Assembly: GCA_024114885.1 (NCBI GenBank)
Contig: CP099418.1
Location: 1 to 64,000 of the forward strand
Direction: 5' to 3'
Origin: Septoria linicola
Lineage: Eukaryota; Ascomycota; Dothideomycetes; Mycosphaerellales; Mycosphaerellaceae
Length of the DNA: 64,000 nucleotides
Part shown: piece after piece, positions 47,825 to 59,210 of the stretch
Position numbering within the stretch: position 1 is the first letter of the stretch
How the letters are laid out: the number at the start of each line of letters is the position of its first letter
The notes under the pieces: model-generated
The model's database searches: none
The model's input: only the letters and a program-made list of their open reading frames with translations
Told to the model about the DNA's origin: nothing
Program-made: the position numbers and the translations under genes

Positions 47825-50623
47825 ATGAGACTGCTGCACCAACTTGCTGCCGCCACGGCCATTTGTGGTCTGCAGGCCTCAGCACAACGCGTAGTTAGTC
47901 TAGCCGGCTGTGACTGGACGATATCGAATTCTGGTCTGAACATTTCACTTCCAGCAAAGCTGCCAAGCTACGCACAGCTTGACCTTTACGACAACCAAGT
48001 GATTGGCGATCCTCTCTATGGCAGGAACAACTTCAACCTGCGCTTCATAGTCTGGCAGAACTGGACGTACACTTCGGCTCCAATCTCCGGTCTGTCCACA
48101 AATTCCAGTAGTACATGGCTACTCTTCAATGGACTGGACACGTTCACGAGCATTTCCTTCTGCGGTCAGCATGTTGCGAGCACGAATAACCAGTTTCGCC
48201 AATACTGGTTTGACGTCTCATCTCTGGTCAGCGGATGTGAACAGGATGACCAAGTGGTGGAGATCAACTTTGGCTCTGCGGCGAATATTGCAGATGAGAT
48301 CGCGAACCAGCCTGGGCAGGAGACTTGGGCAGATGGTATAATGCAGCTGTACCAGTTCCCCAACAGGTGGTTTGTACGAAAAGAACAGTCTGACTTTGGC
48401 TGGGATTGGGGACCAGCATTTGTGCCTGCAGGTCCTTGGCAGCCAGCGTGGATTGTGCAGCTGGAAGAGGAAGAAGTACAGGTTCGCAACAGTCTGGTTG
48501 ATATTTACCGCCAAGGACAGCTCAACAATCTGCCGCCCGATCAGACGCAGCCCTGGGTTGTCAATGCCAGCCTGGACTACTTCGGAAGTGTGCCTTCTTC
48601 GGCCTCCCTGCGATATACACTGACGAGCCTCGACAACAAGACTGTAATCGCAAGCGGTGATCTCGCCAACGTCAGTGTGACGGACGCCTCTGTCACCGGG
48701 TCAATAGCACTGACAAATGAGGACATCGATCTCTGGTGGCCAGTCGGAATGGGCGCTCAGAATCTCTATTACATCAACATTGATTTGGTATCCTCCCGTA
48801 ACAACACACTAGCAGCAATCAGTAAGCGCGTAGGCTTCCGAACTATCGTGCTCAACGGAACTCCTGTCAGCGCAGAGCAGCAAGCGATGGGCATTGCACC
48901 CGGCAACAATTGGCATTTCGAGATCAATGGACAGCAATTCTTTGCCAAAGGATCCAACTTCATCCCACCAGATGCATTTTGGCCGAGAGTGACGCCACAA
49001 CGGATTTCGGACCTATTTGACACTGCCATTGCTGGAAATCAGAACATGCTTCGCGTCTGGTCAAGTGGCGCCTACTCGCCCGATTTCATGTATGATCTGG
49101 CAGATGAGAAGGGATTGCTTCTGTGGTCCGAGTTCGAATTTGGCTGCGCACTCTACCCAGTATATCCGGAGTTCCTGGAAAATGTCCGAGCAGAAGCAGA
49201 GTACCAAGTTCGCCGAGTGAACCACCACCCATCGCTGACTTTTTGGGCGGGCGGAAATGAGCTGGAGAATCTTGAACTACCAAACGCGAACAAGTCTTCG
49301 CCAGAAGAGTATCCACGACTGGTTGCGGAATATGAGACACTGTTCCTTCACACTATCCTTCCAGCAGTGTACGAGAACAGCAAGAGTATCAGCTATCAGC
49401 CCAGCTCCACCTCGAATGGCTGGCTCTCGCTCAACCACAGCGCTCCTGCCAACGAGATCATGATCCAGCGATATAACAATAAGACTGCGGGTGCTGTCTA
49501 CGGCGAGACCGACTACTACAACTACGACTCCTCCTACCTCGGCAACACATCTTCTTATCCAATCGGCCGCTTTTCCAACGAGTTCGGCTACCACAGCATG
49601 CCGTCTGTTCAATCCTGGCGTCAACAAATCTCCGAATCCGATCTCCAATTCAACAGCACAACAATCCTGCTCCGAAACCAGCACAACCCACCTGGGAACC
49701 TCGACATGTCCAACCTGACCGATTCTGAAGTGGGCCAAGGACAAATGACCCTCGCCATCGAGAATTGGTATCCCGTCCCAAACAAAACCGACCCCATCGG
49801 CAACTTCTCCGCCTGGTGTCACGCAACACAAATCTTCCAAGCAGAATTCTACCGCTCACAAATCGAGTTCTACAGACGTGGCAGTGGACTGCCGAATCGC
49901 TGTCTTGGTAGTCTTTACTGGCAGTTGGAAGATTTGTGGGCAGCGCCGACCTGGGCGGGAGTCGAATATGACGGACGCTGGAAAGTTCTCCATTATGCTG
50001 CAAAGGACATCTACGAGCATGTCATCATCGCTCCGTACTTCGATCGCACGACTGGCAATCTCAGCATATGGGCGACGTCAGATCTGTGGGAGGACGTCAG
50101 CGGGACTGCGACGTTTCAGTGGTATGACTGGAATGGGGAGAAGTTGAATGTCGATGTGTCGGCGAGTCTGGATGTCACCATTGGCGCGATCAACAGCACA
50201 AAGGTCCTCCAGACGAACACGACGGAGATCTTGCAGGGTCTCGATCAGAACAATGCGATTTTGAGGATGCAGGTTACAGTCCAAGGGCATCTGCCCAACA
50301 GTGACGCTACTCAGACGTTCCGACACGAGAACTGGTTCACACCAGGTGCACTGAAAGATGCAAGTCTTGTCGATCCTGGATTGGAGTTAAGCTATGACGA
50401 TTCTGCAAAGCAATTCTCTGTCACCGCCACCAACGGTATCGCAGCGTGGGTGTGGCTGGACTACCCTTCCGGAGCTGTTGTTCACTTTGACAGTAACGGC
50501 TTTTGGGTAGCAGCGAATGAGACGAGGAAGGTAGGATACACGATCCAAAAGGATGATACCTATGGAACGTGGACAGATGGTGTTACTGTCGAGAGTATGT
50601 GGAATCAGACACTGTTTACATAG
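47825..50623 (+). CDS. mndA: Secreted beta-mannosidase, GH2 family
   Basis: 932 residues in one exon. It removes beta-linked mannose from the non-reducing ends of manno-oligosaccharides and finishes mannan degradation outside the cell. An N-terminal signal peptide (MRLLHQLAAATAICGLQASA) has cleavage around residue 20-21. Next come a GH2 jelly-roll domain (~30-200), an Ig-like sandwich (~215-335) and a TIM barrel (~340-680). The acid/base is E479 in GGNELE; the nucleophile is E586 in SNEFGYHS. C-terminal beta domains follow (~740-930). There are many N-glycosylation sites. The length matches fungal extracellular beta-mannosidase A (about 930). The gene ends 45 bp from the convergent agmatinase-like gene. 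No sign of damage. Confidence 0.95.
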   Translation: MRLLHQLAAATAICGLQASAQRVVSLAGCDWTISNSGLNISLPAKLPSYAQLDLYDNQVIGDPLYGRNNFNLRFIVWQNWTYTSAPISGLSTNSSSTWLLFNGLDTFTSISFCGQHVASTNNQFRQYWFDVSSLVSGCEQDDQVVEINFGSAANIADEIANQPGQETWADGIMQLYQFPNRWFVRKEQSDFGWDWGPAFVPAGPWQPAWIVQLEEEEVQVRNSLVDIYRQGQLNNLPPDQTQPWVVNASLDYFGSVPSSASLRYTLTSLDNKTVIASGDLANVSVTDASVTGSIALTNEDIDLWWPVGMGAQNLYYINIDLVSSRNNTLAAISKRVGFRTIVLNGTPVSAEQQAMGIAPGNNWHFEINGQQFFAKGSNFIPPDAFWPRVTPQRISDLFDTAIAGNQNMLRVWSSGAYSPDFMYDLADEKGLLLWSEFEFGCALYPVYPEFLENVRAEAEYQVRRVNHHPSLTFWAGGNELENLELPNANKSSPEEYPRLVAEYETLFLHTILPAVYENSKSISYQPSSTSNGWLSLNHSAPANEIMIQRYNNKTAGAVYGETDYYNYDSSYLGNTSSYPIGRFSNEFGYHSMPSVQSWRQQISESDLQFNSTTILLRNQHNPPGNLDMSNLTDSEVGQGQMTLAIENWYPVPNKTDPIGNFSAWCHATQIFQAEFYRSQIEFYRRGSGLPNRCLGSLYWQLEDLWAAPTWAGVEYDGRWKVLHYAAKDIYEHVIIAPYFDRTTGNLSIWATSDLWEDVSGTATFQWYDWNGEKLNVDVSASLDVTIGAINSTKVLQTNTTEILQGLDQNNAILRMQVTVQGHLPNSDATQTFRHENWFTPGALKDASLVDPGLELSYDDSAKQFSVTATNGIAAWVWLDYPSGAVVHFDSNGFWVAANETRKVGYTIQKDDTYGTWTDGVTVESMWNQTLFT

Positions 50624-50668
50624 TAGTATCATGTACATCGCGTTCGTGCTCTCGTTCGTCCATTGTCT

Positions 50669-52153
50669 TCACAGCTCATCGTGCTTGCTTTTTGGTTCGT
50701 CGAGACCTCTCTTGACCATGCTCGTCAGGACTTCAAAAGCGACTTGAGCTGCAGCAAGTGCCGTCACTTCGCTAGCACCATCGTATGCTGGTGAGACCTA
50801 ATATGACGGATCAGCACCCCGCAAACGTGACTCAAAGTCAGTTAGGAACGAACCTCTACAATATCAGCACCAACAACATTCAAGCCCTCGATGCCTCTCA
50901 GCACTCTGATCAGCTCTCGTGTCGTCCATCCACCTGGCTCCGGCGTTCCAGTGGCAGGCGCAAGTCCAGGATCAATGACATCAATATCGATCGAGAGGTA
51001 GACTGGTGTTTCTGTTCCCACGTGAGACACGATCTTCTCTGCTACACCTTTCGGTGAGAGGTCATCAATGTCATCGCAGGCGATGCGAGACCAGCCTTGA
51101 GCAGTATCGTCCTCGTTGTCTTCTTCATTCGAGAGGCGTGTGCGAAGGCCTGCATGTACAGATTTGTTCTTGGTGATGAGTGATTCTGCATGAGAACTTG
51201 TGGTCAGCATGGTGGAAGACGCGGCATCTCGTCCTACTCACCATTGTGAGCAACCCAGAACATGGTCCCGTGCGTGAAGAATGATTGCTCATTCGGATTG
51301 TCGGGGTCGATCCACGCTGAAGGATACTTCGCTGGATGCCAGCTGCGAAGCAATCAGTCACAGTTTCGAGAGCTGCGGACGAAGAAAATCCTCACGTATC
51401 GAGATGAGCATCGAAATGGACGACCGCCACAGGGCCATAGATCTGGTTGAGAGCTCGGAGAGTTGGCAAAGCAATTGAGTGATCACCTCCTAGGGTCAGC
51501 AGCTTCGGAATATTGCGATACTTGTTCTTTGACTGAACGTTGTGCTTCGGCGCGGTGCTGTGGGCGAGATTCGTGAACGCTTCAGTCATCTGTCGCAGGG
51601 CCAGTGCATTGTCGAAAGGTGAGATCGGGATATCTCCGCAATCGATGACTTTAGCCCAGTCCTGGTAGGGATTGATTCCCGCTCGAGGGTTGTAACCACG
51701 AAAGGCAGTCTGACGTCCAGCAGCAGCTCGAATGGCTCGTGGGCCGAAACGAGCTCCAGGTCGGTATGTCACAGACGTGTCGAACGGTGCACCCAAGATG
51801 GCAATGTCGTACTCCTCGTCCGGGTTCTGAAGACATCGCGTATGAGGTAGATGAGCAAAGGTGCTGATGCCAGAGAAGCCCCACTGTGATCTGTCAATGC
51901 CATGTACCTGCATGTCTCGACGAAGGAAGACTCGTCACGCACATCTTGACCCCATTTCGCATCCACTTCCGTCGCATTCAAGGGTCAGCACCAAAGCCGC
52001 AATCGAAGAAATTGATATTGGGGTGAAATACTCACAATCCTCCTTGGTCTCGCCTACGAATTTCTTCTGTTCGTATTTCTGGCCATGATTGTGCCCAGCA
52101 TGAGCTGCAGCGAGGCTTACCAAGGCAGCGATTGTTGCTTTGCCCGCGACCAT
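50669..52153 (-). CDS. Agmatinase-type ureohydrolase with signal peptide
   Basis: 396 residues from six exons: 52036-52153, 51943-51965 (only 23 nt), 51396-51883, 51242-51342, 50854-51185 and 50669-50797. All junctions keep frame; the last intron uses a GTTCGT donor. The family hydrolyses agmatine to putrescine and urea with two Mn ions. Metal-binding motifs are GGDHSIALP, HFDAHLDTWH and SIDIDVIDP; the substrate region GTPEPGGW is also present. The start MVAGKATIAALVSLAAAHAG is a clear signal peptide, followed by HNHG, so the enzyme may act outside the cell or in the secretory pathway. A related guanidino-acid hydrolase is possible. It is divergent from the Fpg-type gene across 441 bp. Confidence 0.9.
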
Positions 52154-52594
52154 CTTGATCTGTAGCTCGAACTGAGTGAGAAAGTAGGAAACGGCAAATC
52201 GTACTTGGCCCGTCGAGACAGCATCACGCTTATCTACGCCGTGGTCCCCGCCGCTTCGGGCAGCTGAAGCCGATGGAACGATGCGAACATCGGCGCTGTT
52301 AGTTAACTAGTCATAAAACAGGAAGCTCGACATGCAAAGGACGTCGCCGGCCTTGCATTGAGAGACGGAATCCCTTGGGAGGAGGTTCAGCTGATGTAGA
52401 CAGAAGAGAGATGTAAGCAGACGGCTGCAGTGTGGTGGCATGGTGACATCAAGGTCGCTGACTCGGCCGCGCAAAAGTCGCGTAGTTCTAGTTCTACACC
52501 TTCGCGTCTCGTCATGGATCGCGTCTCTGAGCGATGACTGCCGAGGAGGTGAAGTAGTAACACAGGCACGCGTCTACGATACCATAGTACCAAA
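52154..52594. promoter_or_regulatory. Divergent intergenic region
   Basis: 441 bp shared by the agmatinase-like gene (-) and the Fpg-type glycosylase (+). No gene, RNA or clear TATA box is seen. Confidence 0.4.
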
Positions 52595-54017
52595 ATGCCA
52601 GAGGTAAGAATGATCAGCCTGTCTGTTGTGCGCACACTGAGAAGGCGACCAGATCGGAGAAGTGGCCCGCATGGTGCATTACCTGCGAAAGCACCTCGTC
52701 CACCGCACCATCACGACATGTCAGGCATACGAGGACAGCATTGTTTATGGCAAAAAGGGCGGAACTGATGCAGACACGTTTGGCAAAGCTCTCACGGGAA
52801 GGAAAGTCACTGGCGCTGGCACTCAAGGCAAGTACTTCTGGTTGACCTTTGACAAGCCGCCACACAGTGTGATGCATCTGGGCATGACGGGCTGGATCAA
52901 GTGTTCTGCCGAAGAGACCGCATACTACAAACGAGCAAAGGTGGAAGATCAGCCACCCGAGTCGTGGCCGCCGGAACAGAAGTGGACAAAGTGGTTGATC
53001 AAGTGCGATGCAGAGGGAGATCGTGATGCTGTTGAGCTGGCTTTCATGGATGCGAGGCGCTTAGGCAGGATCGGGCTGGTCGATTGCGATGCCGATGATA
53101 TCCGTCATCACAGTCCTCTGAAGGAGAACGGGCCAGATCCCTTTGTCGACAAGGATATTGTCACTGTGGAGTGGCTGTCCGATCTGCTGAACAGGAAGAA
53201 GGTACCAGTGAAAGCATTGCTCCTTGACCAAGCCAACATCAGCGGAATTGGGAACTGGGTGGCGGACGAAATCATGTACCAGGCAAAGCTGCATCCCGAA
53301 CAATACAGCAACACCTTCAACGACCAGCAGATCAAGCAGCTGCATGATGCCTTGATCGAGGTTACGACTATTGCCTGCGAAACGCTTGCAGACAGCTCGC
53401 AGTTCCCCGAGACGTGGCTCATGAAGTATCGATGGGATAAGGGGAAGAAAGGCAATGTCAACAAGCTACCCAGCGGCAACAAGATTGAGCACATCACGGT
53501 GGGAGGACGCACGTCAGCGTTTGTTCCTGCTGTCCAGAAGAAGACTGCTGCTGTGACTGGTGATGTTGATTCGGGCGGAGAAGCGAAGGCCGGGAAAGCG
53601 CCCGCCAAAGGTCGCAAGCGCAAGGTCAAGGAGGAAGAGAAGGAGGAGGAGGAGGAAGAAGACGAGGATGAAGACGAGGAAGAAGTTATGCCAGCAAAGA
53701 AATCTCGTGGCAAAAAGGTCAAGACTGAGACTCATGCTGAGGCACCAGCGAAGAAGGCCCGGCAAGGGAGAAAGGCCAAAGCTGAGCCAGCAGAAGATGA
53801 CGACGGCGAGGTCGAAGAGCCCCCCGAGACGAAGAAGCCCAAATCGACTCCCAAGAAAGCCGCAAAACCTCTCGTCCCAAGCAAAAGACAATCCTCTCGC
53901 AAAAAGACAGCCGACGAACCACCTGCAGCACAGAAGGCCAAGGCAAAGACTCCAGCGAAGCAGTCAGAGAAACCAGTCGTACCCGGCGAGCGCAGATCCA
54001 CTCGTGGAAAGAAATGA
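52595..54017 (+). CDS. Fpg/MutM-type DNA glycosylase with long charged tail
   Basis: Exon 1 is nine nucleotides (ATG CCA GAG, 52595-52603). Exon 2 starts at 52653 after a 49-bp GTAAGA...CAG intron. Splicing gives MPEIGEVAR, restoring the catalytic N-terminal Pro2-Glu3 of the Fpg family (MPELPEV); without it the enzyme would lack its nucleophile. 457 residues. It excises oxidised purines such as 8-oxoguanine and FapyG, then cuts the DNA backbone. K63 in QGKYFW matches the conserved lysine. The H2TH DNA-binding motif is around residue 195 (DQANISGIGNWVADE). The zinc finger is replaced by a Cys-free loop, as in plant and fungal members. The last ~145 residues are Lys/Glu/Pro-rich with KKSRGKK-type nuclear signals. 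Confidence 0.92.
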
Positions 54018-54372
54018 CAAAAAGGTAGAATACTAGTAACAACTATACCCGATGTACATAGAAGTAATCATGTGAAGACGACCACCGTTTGGACAGTAGC
54101 CAACAAGAACCAGGCCTTTGCCCACACGAGAGTTGCCCTCCTCAAATCAACTTCTTATTCAGCATTGCTGACAGTTCAGCCACGCGAACGAGCAAGTGCT
54201 GCTCTTTCATGATGGAGATAGGGCTGGCTTAACATGTTCACGTCGAAGATCGAGCACTACTGAGTAACGCTGGGTATGTCACTGGTAGTGATCGATCATC
54301 CACTCTTGCAGCGGCTGGCAGCTGCGCTATCTATACTCGCATCTGTCTCAGAACAGCTGGCTTAATCATTCC
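54018..54372. other. Convergent intergenic region
   Basis: 355 bp between the stop codons of the Fpg-type gene and the Sec39-domain gene. It holds 3' untranslated sequence only, as far as I can see. Confidence 0.5.
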
Positions 54373-57300
54373 TCATCTCCCCTGTCCAAATTCGTCTCGG
54401 GCTGCATTGTGTTGTGCAGGCGTAGCACCCAACATCCATCCCAACCCCGAAGCCAACCCACCACTCACAGCGTTGGCGACCATGTCCCTCTTCCTGACGC
54501 GGTCTTGTGCACTTTCGCCATCATCACTCACAAGACTATCACTACTGCGCTCCATGTCTCTACTCGACCTCCCACCAGCTGTCACAGAGGTAGTGGTAGC
54601 ATTATTCCTGTTGCTAAAAGCCTTCGCAGCAAAATTCCTCGTCAAGTCAAACATGCTGAGCGGCGTCTCATCATTCGCTGCAACGCGTCCGCCTCCTACG
54701 CGACCCATCTCTCGCCTCTTCTGGTTGAGCACGAGTTCTGGCTCAGCATCCGCAAAGGTGCCTGGCAACACAGCTGAGCCGGAAGAAAGTCGCTTGTCTG
54801 CACGATCGTCAAATTCGCGTTCCGCTTCCTGTTGCGAGAGCTGGAGAGTGGTCATTTCTTCTTCACAGCGACGCCAGGCGGCGAGAATTTCTGTAAGAGC
54901 GGGTGTTGGAGCTAGCAGAAGCGCAAGAGAAAGGAGTTCTGTTCGTTGTTCGAGGCGGCGCAAAGTGGGAGGTGTGGAGGTCGTAGGTCTGTAGCGGCCA
55001 GCAAGGAAGGCAGCACGCCATGAGATATCGTCGTCATCTACAACGAAGCTGTTTTTAGACGCACGGCTAGACTTTTGCCGTTGGTGCGCCCTCTTTGGCG
55101 TTGATGTCGGGGCTTCCAAGTCCGCTCCATTAGGGGTAAGTCGGTTCACGACATACGAGTAGGCTGTTTCGAAGTCGTCCTCCCTAAGCGCTGCTTCGAC
55201 CTGGAGCTTGTCAGCAGACGATCATCGCCAGCGCATGCCTCGCATCACATACCGCCATGAAAGTCACACGCCTCTCTGCATCTCTTCTCTTCCGCGCCAT
55301 GTCCTCTGAGCTTGGCTGTGCGGGTTCAGAGTCGTCTTCGTCCTTGAGTCCGGCTGAGACCAGATTTCGCGCAATGCCTACCAAATCATCCAGCTTGGTA
55401 TAACTTCGAGCATTCTGCTCTAGTACCTTGGCAATGAGTGACAGTGGCTCTTGGCTGACCCGAATGCTCACAGGCTGGAATGGCACACCATGCTGAAGCG
55501 TCAACGAGTAGAATGACAACGCGTGTGTCGCCGCAATCAGCGCCGTTGCTTGGGCAAACTTTGGACTATTCTTATAGTACGGTCGGAAGGTATTGATGCT
55601 GTACGGACAGTCAGTAGAGATATCCATCATCACGCAGGCTGAATCTTCTTACATCTCGCTGGCTCTCCGCATCGCTCCTCGCTGTCGATTACCATTGCTT
55701 GCAGTATCGTATATCTCCATAGCTTTGCCCAGAATGATCGCTTCAGATCTGTCCGCGAAGAGAACAGTGTCCGATCCCTCGGCGAGGTATAATTCGATCG
55801 CCATGTCATAGCCTGTCAAGAGGCACCGTCAGCATTGTCCTGCGCAATGCGAGCCTTGTCCTCGTCACTCATCACGAACGGGGAAGCGAGATCGGCTTTT
55901 CCTGCTCCTCCAAGCGTATCCACGTTCTCCACGGGATCTATGTCCCTGGCTGAAAAGGGCGTAAGTCGAAAGGCACAGGAAGGGTGAGGCGCGAGTCTGT
56001 AGGATCAATGCTACAATAGTAGGAAGTCTGCAATCACTTACAGCTAGTTTCCGTAAGCACTTTGAGCATTTCTTCTTCGAAATCGGCCTTTGCAATTTTG
56101 CCGAGGACGCCAGCACCGTGATGAGGATCAGACTTGTCAGCCTCGATGCCCCAGTTCCACAGCCATATCAATTTGGCGCGTTCGGCGTTCCACTGCGAAT
56201 CATCCTTGCGAGCGCCGGGCTTGGACAGATGATGAAGGATCTTGCGGAGTATATCGCGTTGCTCCTCTGCAGTCGCGTAGAAGTGCAGCTTGGCAACGCT
56301 GATCAGGGAAAGAGGATTGGACAATCCGGAAAACTGATATGCGCTATACACCATCATCTGGAGCAGCATATAAGTCTCCTCACGTGGCGTGGTCAGCGGG
56401 TGATCGTGTTTGAGAAGAGCCTCGGGAAGTAAATCAGAAGATCTCTGCGACTCGTCTAACTTGACTGCATGTCGCTCGATCTTGGGCAATGAGTCCACAC
56501 TGGTGGCGAGATCTGGAGGGGGAATGAATTCCATCAGTTCGGCCAGCCGAGCAAGAATGGAATGAGCATCGGTGATGGTTTCCCTGCTATCGGCCTGTGC
56601 AACATAGCAACTGGCGAAGGCGGCTTGTGCGTACTGTAACTCCAGGCTCTTCTCGATATTTTCGTCCAGATAGTGAATGCCTTCCCTTTCAATGCCGCCC
56701 AGATCAATGTCGGTGGGCCCACCCCAACCATCAATTGCGCGCGCGACGTAACCCAGATCGCTGGATGCGTGAGACAGTAACCAGGAAAAGACATGCTCCC
56801 AATCGTGCCCCGTAGATTGATCATGCTGCCCGATGCCGTTCAGAGAGATCTTCCGCAGGCTTTCAGTAGCTCCCTCGACAGCATTCTCGCGTTTCTGCTG
56901 TGCGCGGTTCTTGTCATTTTGGCCCCAATTGAGCTTTCTGCGCTTATGGTTTGTCTGGCCGTACATCCACGGGCCCACCAGGCTTTTGATGTCCCGCGAA
57001 ATGTTGTCCCGATCTTGTGCTGGTAGCTGTTCGCTCTTCTTCAACAGCAATTCCACGCCCTGCCGCCCCCGGATTTTTTCGAAGTCCGTCAGAGAGATGA
57101 CGAGATTCCCATCGTCGGGATAATACTCTGTAGTCATCCGCAACAGCGGCAGGACCAGACCAATATACCAAGTGCGGATGAAGTCGTTCCTGTCCAGGAA
57201 GGGCTCAATGAGGGCAGGCACGAGATTGAGCAAGCCCGTTTCCTGATCGATGCGGTAGGCACGATGGCACACAAAGCGAGTGACGAGGTCCTTGGGCGCA

Positions 57301-57653
57301 TCGGGCGGATAGCTAGGCGCTTCAATGTTGCGAAGTCTGAGCTTCTTCACCTTCTTCTGTGCGTCTGCATCGCTGAGATCCCGCACGGGCGCCGTACTGA
57401 CCTCCACATCCTCTCGGTCGACATCGAGATACAGCCTGGAAGCAACTTCGCCGATGTAGTTGAGGTATTCGCGTGGCTCCAGCGCTTCGGGCAGATACGT
57501 CAACAGGATCCGGAGAACCAGCTCTGGATCGAGCGCATCGTGACGGGTGGGCGTAAAGGAGTGGAGGGCTCGAATGTTGGCTTCAGATGCAAAGTGGACG
57601 GTCAGTAGGATGCATTGCGCGGGCGTTAGCGACTTGACGTCGTCTGCATCCAT
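54373..57653 (-). CDS. sec39: Sec39-domain protein (Dsl1 tethering complex)
   Basis: Supported exons: 56042-57653, about 55870-55996, 55653-55812, 55253-55598 and 54373-55206, roughly 1,000 residues. The start MDADDVKSLTPAQCILL is preferred over an in-frame ATG at 57722 because family members begin just before the helical repeat region. Sec39 is part of the Dsl1 complex at the ER, which captures COPI vesicles returning from the Golgi. Family-typical segments are LVLRILLTYLPEALEP near the start and TPPTLRRLEQRTELLSLALLLAP near the end. The intron 55207-55252 and the junction SEI-INTFRPYY at 55598/55653 keep frame. The phase of the second exon does not fit cleanly with its neighbours (see findings). 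The mostly disordered C-terminus is Ser/Arg-rich. Confidence 0.85.
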
Positions 57654-59210
57654 GGCGGTGGCGTGAGAAGAGGAGAAGAACACATCAGAAGGTAGACCGT
57701 GATGTTGGAAGCCTGATTGCAAGCAAATGTCCGTTCTACCGCTAACTTAGTTAGACATGTTGAGCAGCAAGAAACAGGGCCTAGACTTAAATTCCGTGTA
57801 GCAGCCACATCTCGCCGGAGGTACGGCCGGCCGCCGTCTTGCATGTGACATGAGGACACCAATTAACCACCGACCCCAGAACTATGCCCACAACAGCAAT
57901 ACGAGTACAAGCAGATCCCTGCCAGGGGACAATTCATTGTTGTGAAGGAGAGCAAACCGTTACGTGCGAATGACGAGATGCGCAGGTCGGATCATGTCAC
58001 GGTATCGATTTTTGGCAATATCATCCAGCTTGTCACGACAACTAGGTCGATATGGTCGTGGTCATTTCAACCATGTAGTGGATTGTTCATACTACCGTCC
58101 ATGACTCGACTTTCCTCACACCGGTTGCTGACGCGCAGAAAATACAACAAGTCGTCGTGCTCTCTGGGTCACGGGTTTGCATCATGTCCTGTCTAGGCGT
58201 GCGAGTCGAGTGATGCGCTGCTCATCATGACTCGGCGATGAGGGTCGATGCTTCGAGTGATGCAAGAGTAAATGTTAAGTTAGGCTCTTTGTGGGCATGC
58301 TTGGTGTGGAGACTGCTTGTACAGGTACCAAAGCACATGGCACGTCCGGTACGTGTCTACTGGGTAAAGTTGCTGCACGAGAGCATATGCAGTGGTTGGT
58401 CATCCATCACATGGCGTGGAGCGACCGTCCTTTAGTTTGCATGGCCACAGAGCAGCGTTTGAAGGCTGCACATCATGCGCCTTATGTCACCATCCGTGCC
58501 ACGGCCATTCTGGTATTGAGGCCAGCGTGCGTTGACAATCGTAGGCCCTCGCAGACATGATGTCGGCGCAAATCGAGATCTCTTGACCCGACAGTGGTCT
58601 CGCCTAGCTGCATCATCGTGTCTGTTGATGGTGCCATTATGCTGAGCAGAAGTACCGTCAGGCTGTCAAAGAAATGGTGCAATGCGACAACCAGCCAATC
58701 TCGATCTTGTATCTTGTGTCTTGGAGCTTGTTTGCAATTGTAGATGAGATTCTGCCGAAGCGTGCATATAGATGGACTTGGTCATAGGAAGTGAGTGAGG
58801 GAACAACACCCATTGCGCCGGCTCGTCGGCAATATAGCAAAGCAATGACGCGCTTTTTGGGTTCAAGTCGAAAGTGAACCGCGAGCTCTATTGTTGGAGC
58901 ATTTCAAAGCACGCCATAGAGTGTAAAAGAAGTTCGTATAAGCATTGGAAGGATTGCAGCTCTGGTCAAGTCATTGTCACCGCTGCTTCGCCTTTGCAAA
59001 TTGGTAATCAAGTCCACTCGACACTGCCATTAAACCGCAGTGAACCGACGCGAGAATAATCTCTGTTCCCCACGAAACGCTCCCTACATCGTGTTCGCAG
59101 CCGACCCCGCGTACCTCGAGTCGCCATTCGTCCCTGAGGCTCTGCGTGCTGTACAGACGATATAGCTTTCGACAGCACGGGAAAACGGAAGACAGCCAGC
59201 AAGAGTCACA
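57654..59210. other. Long divergent intergenic region
   Basis: 1,557 bp between the Sec39-domain gene (-) and cystathionine gamma-lyase (+). Composition is normal and not RIP-affected. Short open stretches exist on both strands, but none has recognisable protein character, and no RNA gene is identified. Confidence 0.5.

Noticed and set aside
49277..49840. 187-codon minus-strand open frame
   Set aside because: It lies wholly antisense to the beta-mannosidase catalytic domain and is a by-product of codon bias.
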